Source: Pseudomonas aylmerensis (GTDB lineage: Bacteria > Pseudomonadota > Gammaproteobacteria > Pseudomonadales > Pseudomonadaceae). From it: a stretch of 64,000 nucleotides of DNA. The notes beneath the pieces are model-generated. The model made no database searches. It saw only the letters and a list, made by a program, of their open reading frames with translations, and was not told the DNA's origin. The position numbers and the translations under genes were made by a program. Positions 1-9,628 of this stretch are shown here, piece by piece. Position 1 is the first letter of the stretch. Each line of letters begins with the position of its first letter. The stretch lies in assembly GCF_001702265.1 (NCBI RefSeq), contig NZ_MAUE01000016.1:122475-186474 (forward strand). Reading direction: 5' to 3'.

Positions 1-2
1 GC

Positions 3-719
3 GTGCTGTGGTGCGAGGCGGACGCCTATGACCAGCTGTTCCTGGTCCGCACACTGGCAAGTCTGGAACACGCGCCGCGCAAGCTGGAGCTGATCGAGGT
101 GGGCCGCATTGCGGGCGTCGAGCGCTTCATCGGCATCGGCCAACTGGCGCCTGACGTCCTGGCGTGGCTATGGCCGCAGCGCCGGCTGATCGACGATGAC
201 GCGGTGCAATTGGCCAGACAGGTGTGGTCGGCGTACTGCGACAACTCGCCCGTCACCCTCGCCGAACTGGCGCACGGCAATCACCCTTCCCTGCCCTTTC
301 TCGCGCCGGCGCTACTGCGTCAGTTGCAGGAGTTGCCCAGCCAGCACAACGGTCTGTCACTCACCGAACAGTTATCGCTGAGCTACATCGCCGAGGCTGG
401 ACCGGTGCCTTTCGGCCGGGTGTTCGCCGAGTTGATGGCCAAGCGTGAGCCGCTGCCGTTCCTGGGCGACATGATGTTCCACGCGCTGCTGCGCCCATTG
501 ATCGACGCCGAGCAGCCGTTGCTGATCGAGACCGGCACCGACCAGCCATGGCCTCGCCGCCCGTTGACACTCACCGCGTTGGGCCACGCGGTACTGCAGG
601 GCGATGCCTATTGGCTGGACCATGCCAGCGACGTGCGCTGGGTTGGCGGCGTGTGTCTCTCACCCCGCCAGCCGCATTGGACGCTGGATGATCAACGACG
701 GCCGTTATGGCGTGGCTGA
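3..719 (+). CDS. DUF1835-family protein, 5' end missing
   Basis: The reading frame is open from the first bases of the window, so the real start lies upstream and the N-terminal part is absent. The 238 visible residues resemble the middle and C-terminal parts of DUF1835 proteins: an early LWCEADAYDQLFLVRTLA block and a C-terminal LTALGHAVLQGDAYWL then RWVGGV block, which matches that family's usual LxxLGxAVLxGxxDW...WLGGVHL ending. No catalytic function is known for the family. It is convergent with the catalase-family gene, and the two 3' ends overlap by 15 bp. Family assignment is from motif memory, so moderately sure. Confidence 0.6.
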   Translation: MLWCEADAYDQLFLVRTLASLEHAPRKLELIEVGRIAGVERFIGIGQLAPDVLAWLWPQRRLIDDDAVQLARQVWSAYCDNSPVTLAELAHGNHPSLPFLAPALLRQLQELPSQHNGLSLTEQLSLSYIAEAGPVPFGRVFAELMAKREPLPFLGDMMFHALLRPLIDAEQPLLIETGTDQPWPRRPLTLTALGHAVLQGDAYWLDHASDVRWVGGVCLSPRQPHWTLDDQRRPLWRG

Positions 720-1817
720 CGGCCGTGGCTCATGGATCGGGCAGCCGTTGTGCTCGGCCCGGAACCCGGACGACATCTCATAAGCGGGCTTGCGCACCCG
801 CATCACCCCGCCCAGGGGCCGATGCGCCGCCAGCCCGTGCCACGGACTGAAGGCCATGCCATCGTCGATCTGCTGCACATTTTCCGGGCTCCAGGCCGCT
901 TGCGGTGCAAGGTCGATGCGCGCCACGGTCACATACGGGCTGAGGTCTTCAGGCCACTGCACCGAGGCGTCCTCGATGGGCATTTTTTCCAGGTCGGTGG
1001 CCAGCTGGACGCGCACCTCCCAACTGCCGCCGCTTTGGGCAAAGTAGGCTTCGACCGCTGCACGCAGGCCGTCGGGGTTGCCACCGAAATCCACGTGCAA
1101 GTCGGTCAGCGCCGTCAGGTTCGACGACACCGGCACCACCGCGACCTTGGCGTAGTAAGGCCCGTAGAGCATCGGCACGACGCTGGAAAAACTCTCGCCG
1201 AGGATATGCGTCTGCGGGTGGCCGCCCAGGCTCTTCAGGGTACCGCTTTCGCCACCGAGCGACTCCAGCGTCGCCTCCACACCGCGCAGCACTGCCGACA
1301 AGGCTTTCTTCATGCCGGGGGCCTTGTCGGTAGTCTTGGCCAATAACTTCAGGGTCTTGAGGAAATCCTTCGGCGTCGCGGCGGTGAAGGCCTTGGCGTT
1401 TTGCATGACGAAATCCTGCGTCACCTCGCCATCGCTGCCCGGCAGGCGCGCACCCTCGACGCCGACGATCTTGACCGCCAGCCCGCGCGGGGTGGACACC
1501 TTGTCATCGAGGATGTCGCCAGGGTTGGTCGAAAAGCGCATGAACACCGGCAGTGTCACCGGCTTGGCGAAGGCGCCCTGGGCCAGTTCGGCCGGCAGGT
1601 TATCCAGCACCGTGATGTGCCCGCGCAACAAACCGTGGCCCTTGGCGTGGACACTACGGGTGGCGTGTCCACTGTCGCGAAACGTGGTCTGCATAATGCC
1701 GTGAAGGGCTTCGGCCAGCTCCGCGCCGGTCTGCGCTTCATCTTCCGGGATCTGTTCGAAGGACGCTTCAAAGGGCAACGGCGCACGCACTGAATTGACT
1801 ACAGGTAGGTCGTTCAT
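705..1817 (-). CDS. Catalase-family protein (small, SrpA/y4iL-like)
   Basis: A 370-residue heme-catalase-fold protein, shorter than the roughly 480-residue monofunctional catalases. Visible family features are the R-S-V-H-A-K-G-H-G segment near residue 55 (the position of the distal His), the FMRFSTNPGD and STPRGLAVK segments, and QDFVMQNAKAF. No signal peptide is visible. The ATG at 1817 follows a strong GGAGAGA Shine-Dalgarno 7 nt upstream. It is divergent from the FdhF/YdeP-like gene across a 235-bp spacer in which I see no clear operator. Members of this small class may be peroxidases or hydroperoxide-reactive rather than efficient catalases; which applies here cannot be told. Confidence 0.85.
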   Translation of the reverse strand: MNDLPVVNSVRAPLPFEASFEQIPEDEAQTGAELAEALHGIMQTTFRDSGHATRSVHAKGHGLLRGHITVLDNLPAELAQGAFAKPVTLPVFMRFSTNPGDILDDKVSTPRGLAVKIVGVEGARLPGSDGEVTQDFVMQNAKAFTAATPKDFLKTLKLLAKTTDKAPGMKKALSAVLRGVEATLESLGGESGTLKSLGGHPQTHILGESFSSVVPMLYGPYYAKVAVVPVSSNLTALTDLHVDFGGNPDGLRAAVEAYFAQSGGSWEVRVQLATDLEKMPIEDASVQWPEDLSPYVTVARIDLAPQAAWSPENVQQIDDGMAFSPWHGLAAHRPLGGVMRVRKPAYEMSSGFRAEHNGCPIHEPRPSATP

Positions 1818-2052
1818 CAGGTATCTCTCCGCTCGGCATAGGGTTCACGGCAGGCTTTTTTCTAATAGTCAGGCACGCCGAAAAAAATCCAGGCGTGGTG
1901 ATTCATAGGTCCGGGGCAATCAAATGGATGTTCAACAAATCGGCATGACGTCGGACGAGCGGTGGCCGCCTACCGTCCGGAGATCAGCTCGAACCTTTTG
2001 CAGCGCGCATTCGTCACAGCCTTATTCCTCCTGATAGCACCCGGGTGCCGCC

Positions 2053-4353
2053 ATGCTGATCTATCCAAAAGCCCACTTTCACCCCTACACCCATGCGAGC
2101 GGCGGCTGGGGCTCGGCGCAGTCGGTAATGAAAATCCTGTGGCGCGAGCAGGCTTTCGCCAAGGGCCCGCGCGCGCTGATGAAACAGAACAAGCCGGACG
2201 GCTTTGCCTGTGTCAGCTGTGCCTGGGCCAAGCCGGGCAAGCCGCACGCACTGGAGTTTTGCGAGAACGGCGCGAAGGCCACGGCCTGGGAGTTGACCTC
2301 GCTGAAGACCTCGCCGGCGTTCTTCGCCGAGCACACCCTCAGCGAACTGCGCCAATGGTCGGATTACGACCTGGAGCAACACGGGCGGCTGACCCACCCG
2401 CTGCGCTACGATCCGGCCACCGACCGCTACCAGGAGACTACCTGGGAGCAGGCATACCGCGAGATCGGCGCGCAGTTGCAGACGATGCAACCCGACAGCG
2501 TGGTGTTCTACGCCTCCGGGCGCGCGTCGCTGGAAACCTCGTTCATGTACCAACTGTTCGCCCGGGCCTACGGCACCAACAACCTGCCCGACAGTTCGAA
2601 CATGTGCCACGAGAGCACCTCGGTGGGGCTGCAGGAAAGCATCGGCGTACCGGTCGGCAGCGTGACCCTGGAAGATTTCGAACACACCGACTGCCTGTTT
2701 TTCTTTGGCCAGAACGTCGGCAGCAACGCCCCACGCATGCTTCATCAACTGCAGGATGCGCGCAAACGCGACGTGCCGATCATCACCTTCAACCCGCTGC
2801 GTGAGCGCGGGCTGGAGCGCTTCGTCAATCCGCAGTCGCCGATAGAAATGCTCACGCCGGAATCCACCGTGATCAGCACGCAATACCACCAGGTAGCGAT
2901 TGGCGGCGATAGCGCCGCCCTGCTCGGCTTGGCCAAGGTGCTGCTGGAGATGGACGACCAGGCGCAGCGCGAGGGGCGCGCGGCGGTGCTCGATCACACC
3001 TTTATTGCCCAGCACACCCAGGGTTTTGAGGCCTTCGCGGCGCTGGTACGGGCTTGCCAATGGCAGACTGTCGAGTGCCAGTCCGGCCTGAGCCGCAGCG
3101 CCCTGGAGGCGGCCGCGCAGGTGTATGCGCGCAGCGAGCGGGTGATGATGATCTATGGCATGGGCCTCACCCAGCATCGCCACGGGGTGCAGAACGTGCA
3201 GATGCTGGTGAACCTGTTGCTGATGCGCGGCAACTTCGGCAAGCCGGGCGCCGGGATTTGCCCGGTGCGTGGCCACTCCAACGTGCAAGGCCAACGCACC
3301 GTCGGCATTACCGAAGACCCGAAGAAAGTCCCGGTCGAATTGATCGAACAGCACTTCGGCTTCAAGGTGCCCGAGCAGATGGGCCTGTGCACCGTTGACG
3401 CCTGCGAAGGCATCCTCGCCGGGCGCGTGCGCGGTTTTATCGGGCTGGGCGGCAACTTCCTGCGCGCGATCCCGGATACCTCGCGCATGGAACCGGCCTG
3501 GCAGACGCTGCAACTCAACGTGCAGATCGCGACCAAGCTCAACCGCACGCACTTGTTGCCTGCAGCCCACCAATGGCTGCTGCCGTGCCTGGGGCGCATC
3601 GAGATCGACCGGCAGAACGGCGTCGCCCAGACCTGGGCCACCGAGGACAGCACCGGTTGCATCCACGGCTGGCGCGGCAGCGCGGAACCGGTCGGCCCGC
3701 AGGTGCGAGCCGAGGCCAGCATCGTCGCCGGCCTGGCCCTGGCGACCTTGCCGGCCGGTAGCAAGATTGACTGGCAAGGCTGGAGCGCCGACTACTCGCA
3801 GGTGCGCACCGCCATTGGCGCAATCTACCCGCAGATCTTCCACGACATGGAAACCCGCATGGCCGAACCGGGTGGTTTCCACCGCCCCATCGCGGTCGCC
3901 CGGCGTGAGTGGCTGACCCACAGCGGCAAGGCACAATTCGTGCTGCCCAGCACCCTCAACGAAGATGACGACGTCAATCCCGAGGTGCTGCCACGCGATG
4001 TGCTGCAGTTGATGACGCTGCGCAGCAACGATCAATTCAACACCACCATTTATGGCTACGAGGATCGCTTTCGCGGTATCAGCGGCACGCGCGAGGTGAT
4101 TTTCATGCACCGCAACGATATCGCGCGGCTGGGCTTCGAGAATGGCCAGGGCGTGATGCTGACTACCGCCATAGAGCCGGAGGTCAAGCGCCAGGTGGGG
4201 CCGCTGGAGATCGTCGCCTATGACATTCCCGAAGGCTGCGCCGCGGCGTATTACCCTGAATGCAACCCGCTGGTGCCGCTCTGGCACCATGCCGAACGCA
4301 GCAAGGTGCCGGCGGCCAAATCGGTGCCGATCCGCCTGAGCCTGGCGGGTTGA
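2053..4353 (+). CDS. FdhF/YdeP-family molybdopterin oxidoreductase
   Basis: A 766-residue oxidoreductase alpha subunit of the FdhF/YdeP type, near the length of E. coli YdeP (about 760). The N-terminus has the cysteine cluster CVSCAW..CENGAK of this family. Next come ELRQWSDYDLEQHGRLTHPL and the molybdopterin-domain stretches FYASGRASLETSF, FFGQNVGSNAPRM and GMGLTQHRHGVQNVQ. The C-terminus (LMTLRSNDQFNTTIYGYEDR) is a typical molydopterin dinucleotide-binding domain. There is no Tat signal, so it is probably cytoplasmic. No formate dehydrogenase partner subunit is adjacent. YdeP has been linked to acid resistance, but the substrate of the family is unsettled. The Shine-Dalgarno before this start is weak. 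Confidence 0.9.
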   Translation: MLIYPKAHFHPYTHASGGWGSAQSVMKILWREQAFAKGPRALMKQNKPDGFACVSCAWAKPGKPHALEFCENGAKATAWELTSLKTSPAFFAEHTLSELRQWSDYDLEQHGRLTHPLRYDPATDRYQETTWEQAYREIGAQLQTMQPDSVVFYASGRASLETSFMYQLFARAYGTNNLPDSSNMCHESTSVGLQESIGVPVGSVTLEDFEHTDCLFFFGQNVGSNAPRMLHQLQDARKRDVPIITFNPLRERGLERFVNPQSPIEMLTPESTVISTQYHQVAIGGDSAALLGLAKVLLEMDDQAQREGRAAVLDHTFIAQHTQGFEAFAALVRACQWQTVECQSGLSRSALEAAAQVYARSERVMMIYGMGLTQHRHGVQNVQMLVNLLLMRGNFGKPGAGICPVRGHSNVQGQRTVGITEDPKKVPVELIEQHFGFKVPEQMGLCTVDACEGILAGRVRGFIGLGGNFLRAIPDTSRMEPAWQTLQLNVQIATKLNRTHLLPAAHQWLLPCLGRIEIDRQNGVAQTWATEDSTGCIHGWRGSAEPVGPQVRAEASIVAGLALATLPAGSKIDWQGWSADYSQVRTAIGAIYPQIFHDMETRMAEPGGFHRPIAVARREWLTHSGKAQFVLPSTLNEDDDVNPEVLPRDVLQLMTLRSNDQFNTTIYGYEDRFRGISGTREVIFMHRNDIARLGFENGQGVMLTTAIEPEVKRQVGPLEIVAYDIPEGCAAAYYPECNPLVPLWHHAERSKVPAAKSVPIRLSLAG

Positions 4354-4875
4354 TCAGCGCTTGGGCGACAGCCCGACCGCGCACGCCACCACCGCCGAAT
4401 CCTGCGGATAGTGAGCGCGCGGGGTCATCGTGGGCGACAGCAGCCGACCGTCGACGGCGCGCAACATCGGCCGCTCGACGGCTGGCGCGCAATGCTGCGG
4501 GTCGATAATTTCCATGCAGCGGCGCAACGAGTTGAAGTCCGGCGACTGCGACAGCGACAAATGCAACGTCTGGCTCACCGACACCGACACCACCGACCCC
4601 TGCACGCATTGCCCGTCATAGATCAGCGCGTGGCGGATCAGCGGGTTGTCATGGCAGTACTTCAGCAGGTTGAATGGCCGCGCGCACACCAGCGCCGTGT
4701 TGATGATCAACAGGTCGAACGCCACCGTGCCCGAGCGCGTCAAGGCCTGCAGCTCGTCGAACGTGCTCAGCGGGGCGATGCGGTAATAGCCCAGCTGGTT
4801 GAGCATTTTCTCGATCTTGATCCGTTGCAGCAGGTCTGCATCGGCAATCAGAAGGCGTAACGCTTTATTGGACAT
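4354..4875 (-). CDS. Degenerate response-regulator receiver protein
   Basis: About 173 residues from the chosen start, whose ATG follows AGG by 7 nt; an in-frame ATG at 4911 would add 12 residues but has no better ribosome site. Residues about 6-120 follow the receiver pattern: beta-1 LRLLIADADLL, an alpha-1 RIKIEKMLNQLG, and beta-3 FDLLIINT. The phospho-acceptor position is Asn59 instead of Asp, the usual Thr/Ser (ALIYDG) is missing, and no beta-5 Lys is evident. Phosphorylation is therefore unlikely; it may act as a phosphorylation-independent receiver or a binding partner. The C-terminal 50 residues match nothing I know. It is divergent from the fimbrial chaperone gene and shares with it an intergenic region holding two RcsB-box-like sites, which suggests membership of the fimbrial regulon. 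Confidence 0.65.
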   Translation of the reverse strand: MSNKALRLLIADADLLQRIKIEKMLNQLGYYRIAPLSTFDELQALTRSGTVAFDLLIINTALVCARPFNLLKYCHDNPLIRHALIYDGQCVQGSVVSVSVSQTLHLSLSQSPDFNSLRRCMEIIDPQHCAPAVERPMLRAVDGRLLSPTMTPRAHYPQDSAVVACAVGLSPKR

Positions 4876-4953
4876 AGGTAAACCTGACAGTTGGGCATCC
4901 GCGTCGATCATTCAACGCTGAATACGTTAACCGTCAGCCAGCAAACCTGACTT

Positions 4954-4967
4954 TAAGGCGATTCTGA
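4954..4967. promoter_or_regulatory. RcsB-box-like site 1
   Basis: TAAGGCGATTCTGA, an imperfect inverted repeat of TAAGG-N4-TCTGA. It resembles the enterobacterial RcsAB box (TAAGAATATTCCTA). It lies between the divergent degenerate receiver gene and the chaperone gene, with its centre 42 bp (four helical turns) from site 2. Confidence 0.5.
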
Positions 4968-4995
4968 AACGGTAGCCGCTCCACCCACGCACTTT

Positions 4996-5009
4996 TAAGA
5001 ATCGCCTCA
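4996..5009. promoter_or_regulatory. RcsB-box-like site 2
   Basis: TAAGAATCGCCTCA, sharing TAAGAATCG with the site before the pilin gene. It lies about 70 bp upstream of the chaperone start. Confidence 0.5.
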
Positions 5010-5078
5010 AAGCCCTCGCACTGCCCTGCCCCTACCATGGGCCGCGTCCCTCACGCTCCCCTGGATTCGCCCGTGCTC

Positions 5079-5765
5079 ATGTTTCTACTCAGAATGGTGT
5101 TTTTAGCCTGCGCCTTGCTGGCCCTCGCATCACGTCCCGTCAATGCGGCGTTGAAGATCGAGGGCACGCGCCTGATCTATTTCGGCCAGGACAGGGAAGC
5201 CACCCTCGGCGTGGTCAACCAGGCGCCGCGTGAAGTAGTGGTGCAGACCTGGATCACCGGCGAGGACGATGCAAGCGGGCGCACCGTGCCGTTCGCCGCC
5301 ACCGAGCCGCTGGTACAACTGGGCGCCGGCGAGCACCACCGGCTGCGCATCCTGTATGCCGGCGAGGGCTTGCCGACCGATCGCGAGTCGCTGCTCTGGC
5401 TCAACGTCATGGAAATTCCGCTCAAGCCGCAGGACTCCAACAGCGTGCAGTTCGCAATCCGCCAACGGCTCAAGCTGTTGTATCGCCCGCCCGCGCTCAA
5501 GGGGGGATCAAGCGAGGCGGTGCAGCAGTTGGTCTGGAGCCGCAACGACGGGGGCAGCGTGACGGTCAGCAATCCCAGCGCATTTCACCTGTCGCTGGTG
5601 GACGTGCAGACCGACAGCCAGGCGCTCAGCGACTACCTGTTGCTCAAGCCCCACGAGCGCAAAACCCTGGACACGCCGAGCCCGCTGGCCGCCGGCACCA
5701 CCCTCCACTTCACCGAAATCAACGATATCGGCCTGCAGGCGCGCCGTAGCGCACTGCTCAAATGA
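5079..5765 (+). CDS. Periplasmic fimbrial chaperone (CupD5-like)
   Basis: About 228 residues: a PapD-type chaperone that would donate a strand to pilus subunits in the periplasm and bring them to the usher. The chosen ATG gives a compact signal peptide (MFLLRMVFLACALLALASR, cleaved after VNA). An upstream ATG at 5037 would add 14 polar residues, and neither has a strong ribosome site. Family marks are TRLIYFGQDREATLGVVN, VVVQTWI, and the conserved LPTDRESLLWLNVMEIP segment at about residues 98-114. The stop codon overlaps the next gene's region, so the two are co-transcribed. It starts the fimbrial locus, yet the usher is 11 kb away after four regulator genes. Confidence 0.88.
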   Translation: MFLLRMVFLACALLALASRPVNAALKIEGTRLIYFGQDREATLGVVNQAPREVVVQTWITGEDDASGRTVPFAATEPLVQLGAGEHHRLRILYAGEGLPTDRESLLWLNVMEIPLKPQDSNSVQFAIRQRLKLLYRPPALKGGSSEAVQQLVWSRNDGGSVTVSNPSAFHLSLVDVQTDSQALSDYLLLKPHERKTLDTPSPLAAGTTLHFTEINDIGLQARRSALLK

Positions 5766-5788
5766 CCGATCGCGGGGTACTTGCACCT

Positions 5789-6772
5789 ATGTCACCGACC
5801 AAACGTTTCCTGCCCCTGCTGCTGTGGGCCTGTGCCGTGTTGCCCGCCACCAGCCATGCGCTGGCCTGCCGCGAGGACGGCACCAACTCGATCATCACCG
5901 AGGAGGCGCTGGGCACCGCGCTGGCGGTGGCTGCCGATGCCCCCAACGGCAGCATCATCTGGGAATCCGGCCCGCGCTCGACCAATGTGATCTGCAAGGA
6001 CGACTACAACCATGGCCGCGAGGAAGTGTATTTCTACGTCAACCCGGCCAACGTGAGCATCGGCACCGGTATCCGCGTGGGCATTCGTTACAACAACCAG
6101 CCGATTACCCAAAGCAGCGGCAAAGTCGGCACCGGGTTCTATTCCGACCGTGGCTGCAACCTGGGCAACTGCGTGGGCTGGGACAAGGCGCGCTTCACCC
6201 TCAACTTCAGCGTGTTCATCGAAAAATACGACCCTACCCCACCGAGTGGCCAGGCCAGTACCCTGACCTCTTACCGGGTGTTCCAGCTGGACGGCGTACG
6301 CGGTCTCAACTCGCGGCCCAACAGCAACTTCAACTATGTGGTCACCGGCATGAACGGCATCCGCTTCGTGCCCTGCACGCCCGAGCTGACCATCACCCCC
6401 AGCGTGGTCAACTTCCCGACACCGTCGCGCAAAGCCTCGATCGGCGAAGTCGCCAGCAGCGCCAACTTCAGCCTGAACCTGCGCAAGGGCTGCGACACGC
6501 CCTACACCGTCAGTGCGCGCTTCGCGACCACGGCGGGCGGCGGCAGCGTGAGCAACGGCTTGCTGGTGCCGGACAACAACAATTCGGTGGGCATTTCGTT
6601 GTCGCGCGCCGAGAGCCAGCAGCAACTGCCGTTCAACGCGTGGTTCACCCTGCAGGAACTGATGGGCCTGGGCCAGAGCCACGATGAATTTCGCGCCGAC
6701 CTGAAATGGCGCACCCTGCCGCTCCCCGGCGCCTTCGACGCCGCCGTGGTGGTAGATATGTATTACAAGTAG
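5789..6772 (+). CDS. Fimbrial tip/adhesin-like subunit (CupD4-like)
   Basis: About 327 residues from the ATG giving a good signal peptide (MSPTKRFLPLLLWACAVLPA..SHA); an ATG at 5762 overlaps the chaperone stop as ATGA but adds 9 polar residues. The size is that of two-domain tip subunits: a divergent N-terminal half containing two close cysteines (CNLGNC), and a C-terminal pilin-like half starting near RFVPCTPELTITP. The latter has a second conserved Cys (RKGCDTPYTV) and ends in AAVVVDMYYK, the beta-zipper type ending. This suggests an adhesin or minor subunit capping the pilus. The receptor bound is unknown. Confidence 0.75.
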   Translation: MSPTKRFLPLLLWACAVLPATSHALACREDGTNSIITEEALGTALAVAADAPNGSIIWESGPRSTNVICKDDYNHGREEVYFYVNPANVSIGTGIRVGIRYNNQPITQSSGKVGTGFYSDRGCNLGNCVGWDKARFTLNFSVFIEKYDPTPPSGQASTLTSYRVFQLDGVRGLNSRPNSNFNYVVTGMNGIRFVPCTPELTITPSVVNFPTPSRKASIGEVASSANFSLNLRKGCDTPYTVSARFATTAGGGSVSNGLLVPDNNNSVGISLSRAESQQQLPFNAWFTLQELMGLGQSHDEFRADLKWRTLPLPGAFDAAVVVDMYYK

Positions 6773-6780
6773 GCGAATTT

Positions 6781-6794
6781 TAAGGATCGTCTTA
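6781..6794. promoter_or_regulatory. RcsB-box-like site 3, overlapping a start codon
   Basis: TAAGGATCGTCTTA, with TAAGG-N4-TCTTA arms. Its AAGGA doubles as a Shine-Dalgarno, and its last base is the A of the ATG at 6794. If RcsB binds here it would either block the kinase gene or mark a promoter, in which case the kinase could start at the later ATG at 6830. Confidence 0.5.
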
Positions 6795-9628
6795 TGCCCT
6801 TGGCGCACGCGGGTCTCTACAGTGCGCCGATGCGATTGAAAAGTTACCTGCTGCAGATCAACCCCGTCCTCTCCCGACCCGAAGCAGCCAGAAGGCTGCT
6901 GCGTATTTTTGCGACCGTGCTGCTTATCGGCATCTTCAGCGGGGTGTATACCTTTCTGCTGTCGACTTTCAACAACGACATCTCCCAGCGCCGCGGCTAC
7001 ATGAGCAGCGCCATCGCCGAAGCCCACACTTTTTTCACCAACCGCGAGGCCTTGCTCGAAAGCCTCAGCCTCTCGGCAGTGCGCAAGCAGGCGCGGCTCT
7101 ACCCCTCCTCCGAAGAAGAACAACACCTGCAACTGGGTGACACGCCGGGCAACCAGTGGAGCATCTGGCTGACCGCGCGGATGCGCGACTACCTCAAGGC
7201 CAAGCAGGTCAACCTGCTCTATGTGAACACCGGCCCCGAGCCGCAGGTGACGCGCCTGTACGACTCGACCGCGCAAGTGCTGCCGATTTCCAAGTGCCTG
7301 CTCAATCGCCTCAAGGCCTTGCAACGCAGCGACCCGTCGACGCTCAAAGAGCTGTGGCTCAGCGACAAGACCGAGCACCACTCGCACCTCTATCTGTTCA
7401 TCCGCCTGGATGAACGCGACCCGCGCTCCGGCTGGCTGGGCCTGGAGATGGAAAGCCGCGAGGTGTCCCAGACCCTCAGCGACCAGAGTGCCGGCGAGTT
7501 CATGATGCTCAATTCCCAGGGCATGCTGGTGTTCACCAACAGCGACGATGCGCAGTGGAGCCAGCAACGCCTCAAGCCCCAGGAAGAGAGCTTTTTCGGC
7601 TTTGTCGGCAACGGCTGGCTGCCCGATCACCTGGTGATTCGCAAGCACCTGAAGTCTTCGGACTGGCAACTGATGTACTCCATCGACCTGCACGCCGTGG
7701 TCTCCGGGCTGTGGAAGCAGCTGCTCGGTTCGCTGCTGTTCTGCCTGCTCAGCGTGACGCTGATCTGGTTGGTGATGCGCCGTGTCGACCAGCGTTTCAT
7801 CATCCCCTCGATCCACCGTATCCAGGCGCTGATCGAAAGCGAGGCGTTCGGCCGCGATGTGATCCAGACCGCGCCCGTCGCCCTCTGCGTGCTGCGCCGC
7901 ACCGACGGCCAGGTGGTGCTGGAAAACACCCTGGCCCAGCAATGGCTGGGCCATGGCCCGGAGCGTGAGGCATTGCGCGCTGGCTGGATCGAGCAGGCGT
8001 TTGCCGATGACGCCCACGAACACTGCGATTACTTTGAAACCATCGACGGCCGCCACCTGTACCTGAGCAGCGCCCCCACCCGTTATCGCGGCGAAGACGT
8101 GTTGTTTTGTGCATTCAGCGATATCAGTGCGCGCAAGCAGGTCGAGGCGGCGCTGGAGGAAGCCCGCCAGTCAGCCGATGCCGCCAACGCTGCCAAGACC
8201 CTGTTCCTGGCGACCATGAGCCATGAAATCCGCACGCCACTGTATGGCGTGCTCGGCACCCTCGAACTGCTGGCGCGCACGCAACTGGACGCCCAGCAGA
8301 AGGACTACCTGCACGCCATCGAAGGGTCGTCCTCGACCTTGCTGCAGTTGATCTGCGACGTGCTCGATGTGTCGAAGATCGAGGCCGGGCAACTGGCCCT
8401 GGAGTTGAGTGAGTTTTCGCCGCTGGAGCTGGTGCACGAAATCATCCAGGGCTACGCCGCAGCCGCGCAGGGCAAGGGCCTGCAACTGTATGCCTGCTTC
8501 GACCCGAAGTTGCCGGAACGGCTGATCGGTGACGTGACGCGCATCCGCCAGATTCTCAACAACCTGCTCAACAACGCGGTGAAGTTCACCGACTACGGGC
8601 GCGTGGTGTTGCGGGTTAAAGTGCTGGGGCGCGACGGCGAGCGCTCGAGCCTGCTGTGGCAGGTGTCGGACACCGGCAAAGGCATCGCCCAGGAAGACCA
8701 GGCGATGATTTTCGAACCGTTCTACCAGAGCGAAGGCAACACCAACGTCGTCGCCGGCACGGGCCTGGGGCTGCCCATCTGCCAGCGCCTCACGGAGTTG
8801 ATGAACGGCAATATCCGCATGGTCAGCGAAATGGGCCTGGGCAGCAGTTTCAGCCTGATCCTGCCGCTGGAAGAAGCGCCCACCCCGCCGATGACCCCGC
8901 TGCTGGCCGAGACCATCTACGTGGTCGCGCCGATCCCCGAGCTGGCGCACTCCATCAGCGGCTGGCTGCGGCGCTGGGGCGCCAGGGCGCAGACCGGCCT
9001 GCCGACGCTGGCGGACAGTCATCTGCTGCTGCAAGTGCATCCGGGCAGCATCGACCCGTCGCTGGCGCCCGAGTGGCCGGGCCCGGTGATCCACGTGAGC
9101 AGCAACGCCTGCACCGCCCTGGAAGCCGACGCCGGCGCGTGGCACGTCAACCTCAATCACCTGGCAGCGATTCACCAGGCCGTCAGTCAGGCGCAAGGGC
9201 TGTGGGTGGCCCGTAGCGACGAGCAAATACGCCAGCGTGACTTGAGCAAACTCAACCTGCATCTGCTGGTGGCCGAGGACAACATCATCAACCAGCTGAT
9301 ATTGCGCGACCAACTCGAAGAACTCGGCTGCACCGTGGAGCTGGCGGCCGATGGCCAGGAAGCGTTGCAGCTGTACACCGCCGGCAACTTCGATGTGGTG
9401 TTGACGGACGTGAACATGCCCCACATCAACGGTTATGAACTGGCGCGCGAATTACGTCGCCAGGGCTGCCCGTTGCCGATCATCGGGGCCACCGCCAACG
9501 CCATGCGCGGCGAGGCCGACCTGTGCCTGGCCGCCGGCATGAACCATTGCCTGGTCAAACCCTTTGCGTTGCGGGCTCTATTCAACTCCCTGGCGCCTTA
9601 TGCACGGAACACCCATGAAGCCCCTTAG
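6794..9628 (+). CDS. Hybrid sensor histidine kinase (PvrS-like)
   Basis: A 944-residue inner-membrane hybrid kinase. In order: a transmembrane segment at about residues 38-60, a roughly 250-residue periplasmic sensor region, and a second transmembrane segment at about 308-330. These are followed by a PAS-like linker, a HisKA domain with the phosphorylated His477 in [12 protein letters not shown], an HATPase domain ([22 protein letters not shown]) and a receiver with Asp872 (VLTDVNMP). There is no HPt domain at the C-terminus. It is followed with a 14-bp overlap by the EAL regulator, the pairing seen for PvrS-PvrR in the P. aeruginosa cupD locus. The start at 6794 has an AAGGA ribosome site inside an RcsB-like box; ATG 6830 is the alternative. 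Confidence 0.88.
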   Translation: MPLAHAGLYSAPMRLKSYLLQINPVLSRPEAARRLLRIFATVLLIGIFSGVYTFLLSTFNNDISQRRGYMSSAIAEAHTFFTNREALLESLSLSAVRKQARLYPSSEEEQHLQLGDTPGNQWSIWLTARMRDYLKAKQVNLLYVNTGPEPQVTRLYDSTAQVLPISKCLLNRLKALQRSDPSTLKELWLSDKTEHHSHLYLFIRLDERDPRSGWLGLEMESREVSQTLSDQSAGEFMMLNSQGMLVFTNSDDAQWSQQRLKPQEESFFGFVGNGWLPDHLVIRKHLKSSDWQLMYSIDLHAVVSGLWKQLLGSLLFCLLSVTLIWLVMRRVDQRFIIPSIHRIQALIESEAFGRDVIQTAPVALCVLRRTDGQVVLENTLAQQWLGHGPEREALRAGWIEQAFADDAHEHCDYFETIDGRHLYLSSAPTRYRGEDVLFCAFSDISARKQVEAALEEARQSADAANAAKTLFLATMSHEIRTPLYGVLGTLELLARTQLDAQQKDYLHAIEGSSSTLLQLICDVLDVSKIEAGQLALELSEFSPLELVHEIIQGYAAAAQGKGLQLYACFDPKLPERLIGDVTRIRQILNNLLNNAVKFTDYGRVVLRVKVLGRDGERSSLLWQVSDTGKGIAQEDQAMIFEPFYQSEGNTNVVAGTGLGLPICQRLTELMNGNIRMVSEMGLGSSFSLILPLEEAPTPPMTPLLAETIYVVAPIPELAHSISGWLRRWGARAQTGLPTLADSHLLLQVHPGSIDPSLAPEWPGPVIHVSSNACTALEADAGAWHVNLNHLAAIHQAVSQAQGLWVARSDEQIRQRDLSKLNLHLLVAEDNIINQLILRDQLEELGCTVELAADGQEALQLYTAGNFDVVLTDVNMPHINGYELARELRRQGCPLPIIGATANAMRGEADLCLAAGMNHCLVKPFALRALFNSLAPYARNTHEAP

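Noticed and set aside
2014..4290. A 758-residue open frame antisense to the FdhF/YdeP gene
   Set aside because: High-GC third-position shadow; the sense strand has clear family motifs while this product has none.
5792..8056. A 754-residue open frame antisense to the tip subunit and kinase genes
   Set aside because: Spans two well-supported genes and the RcsB-like box; composition is that of a shadow frame.
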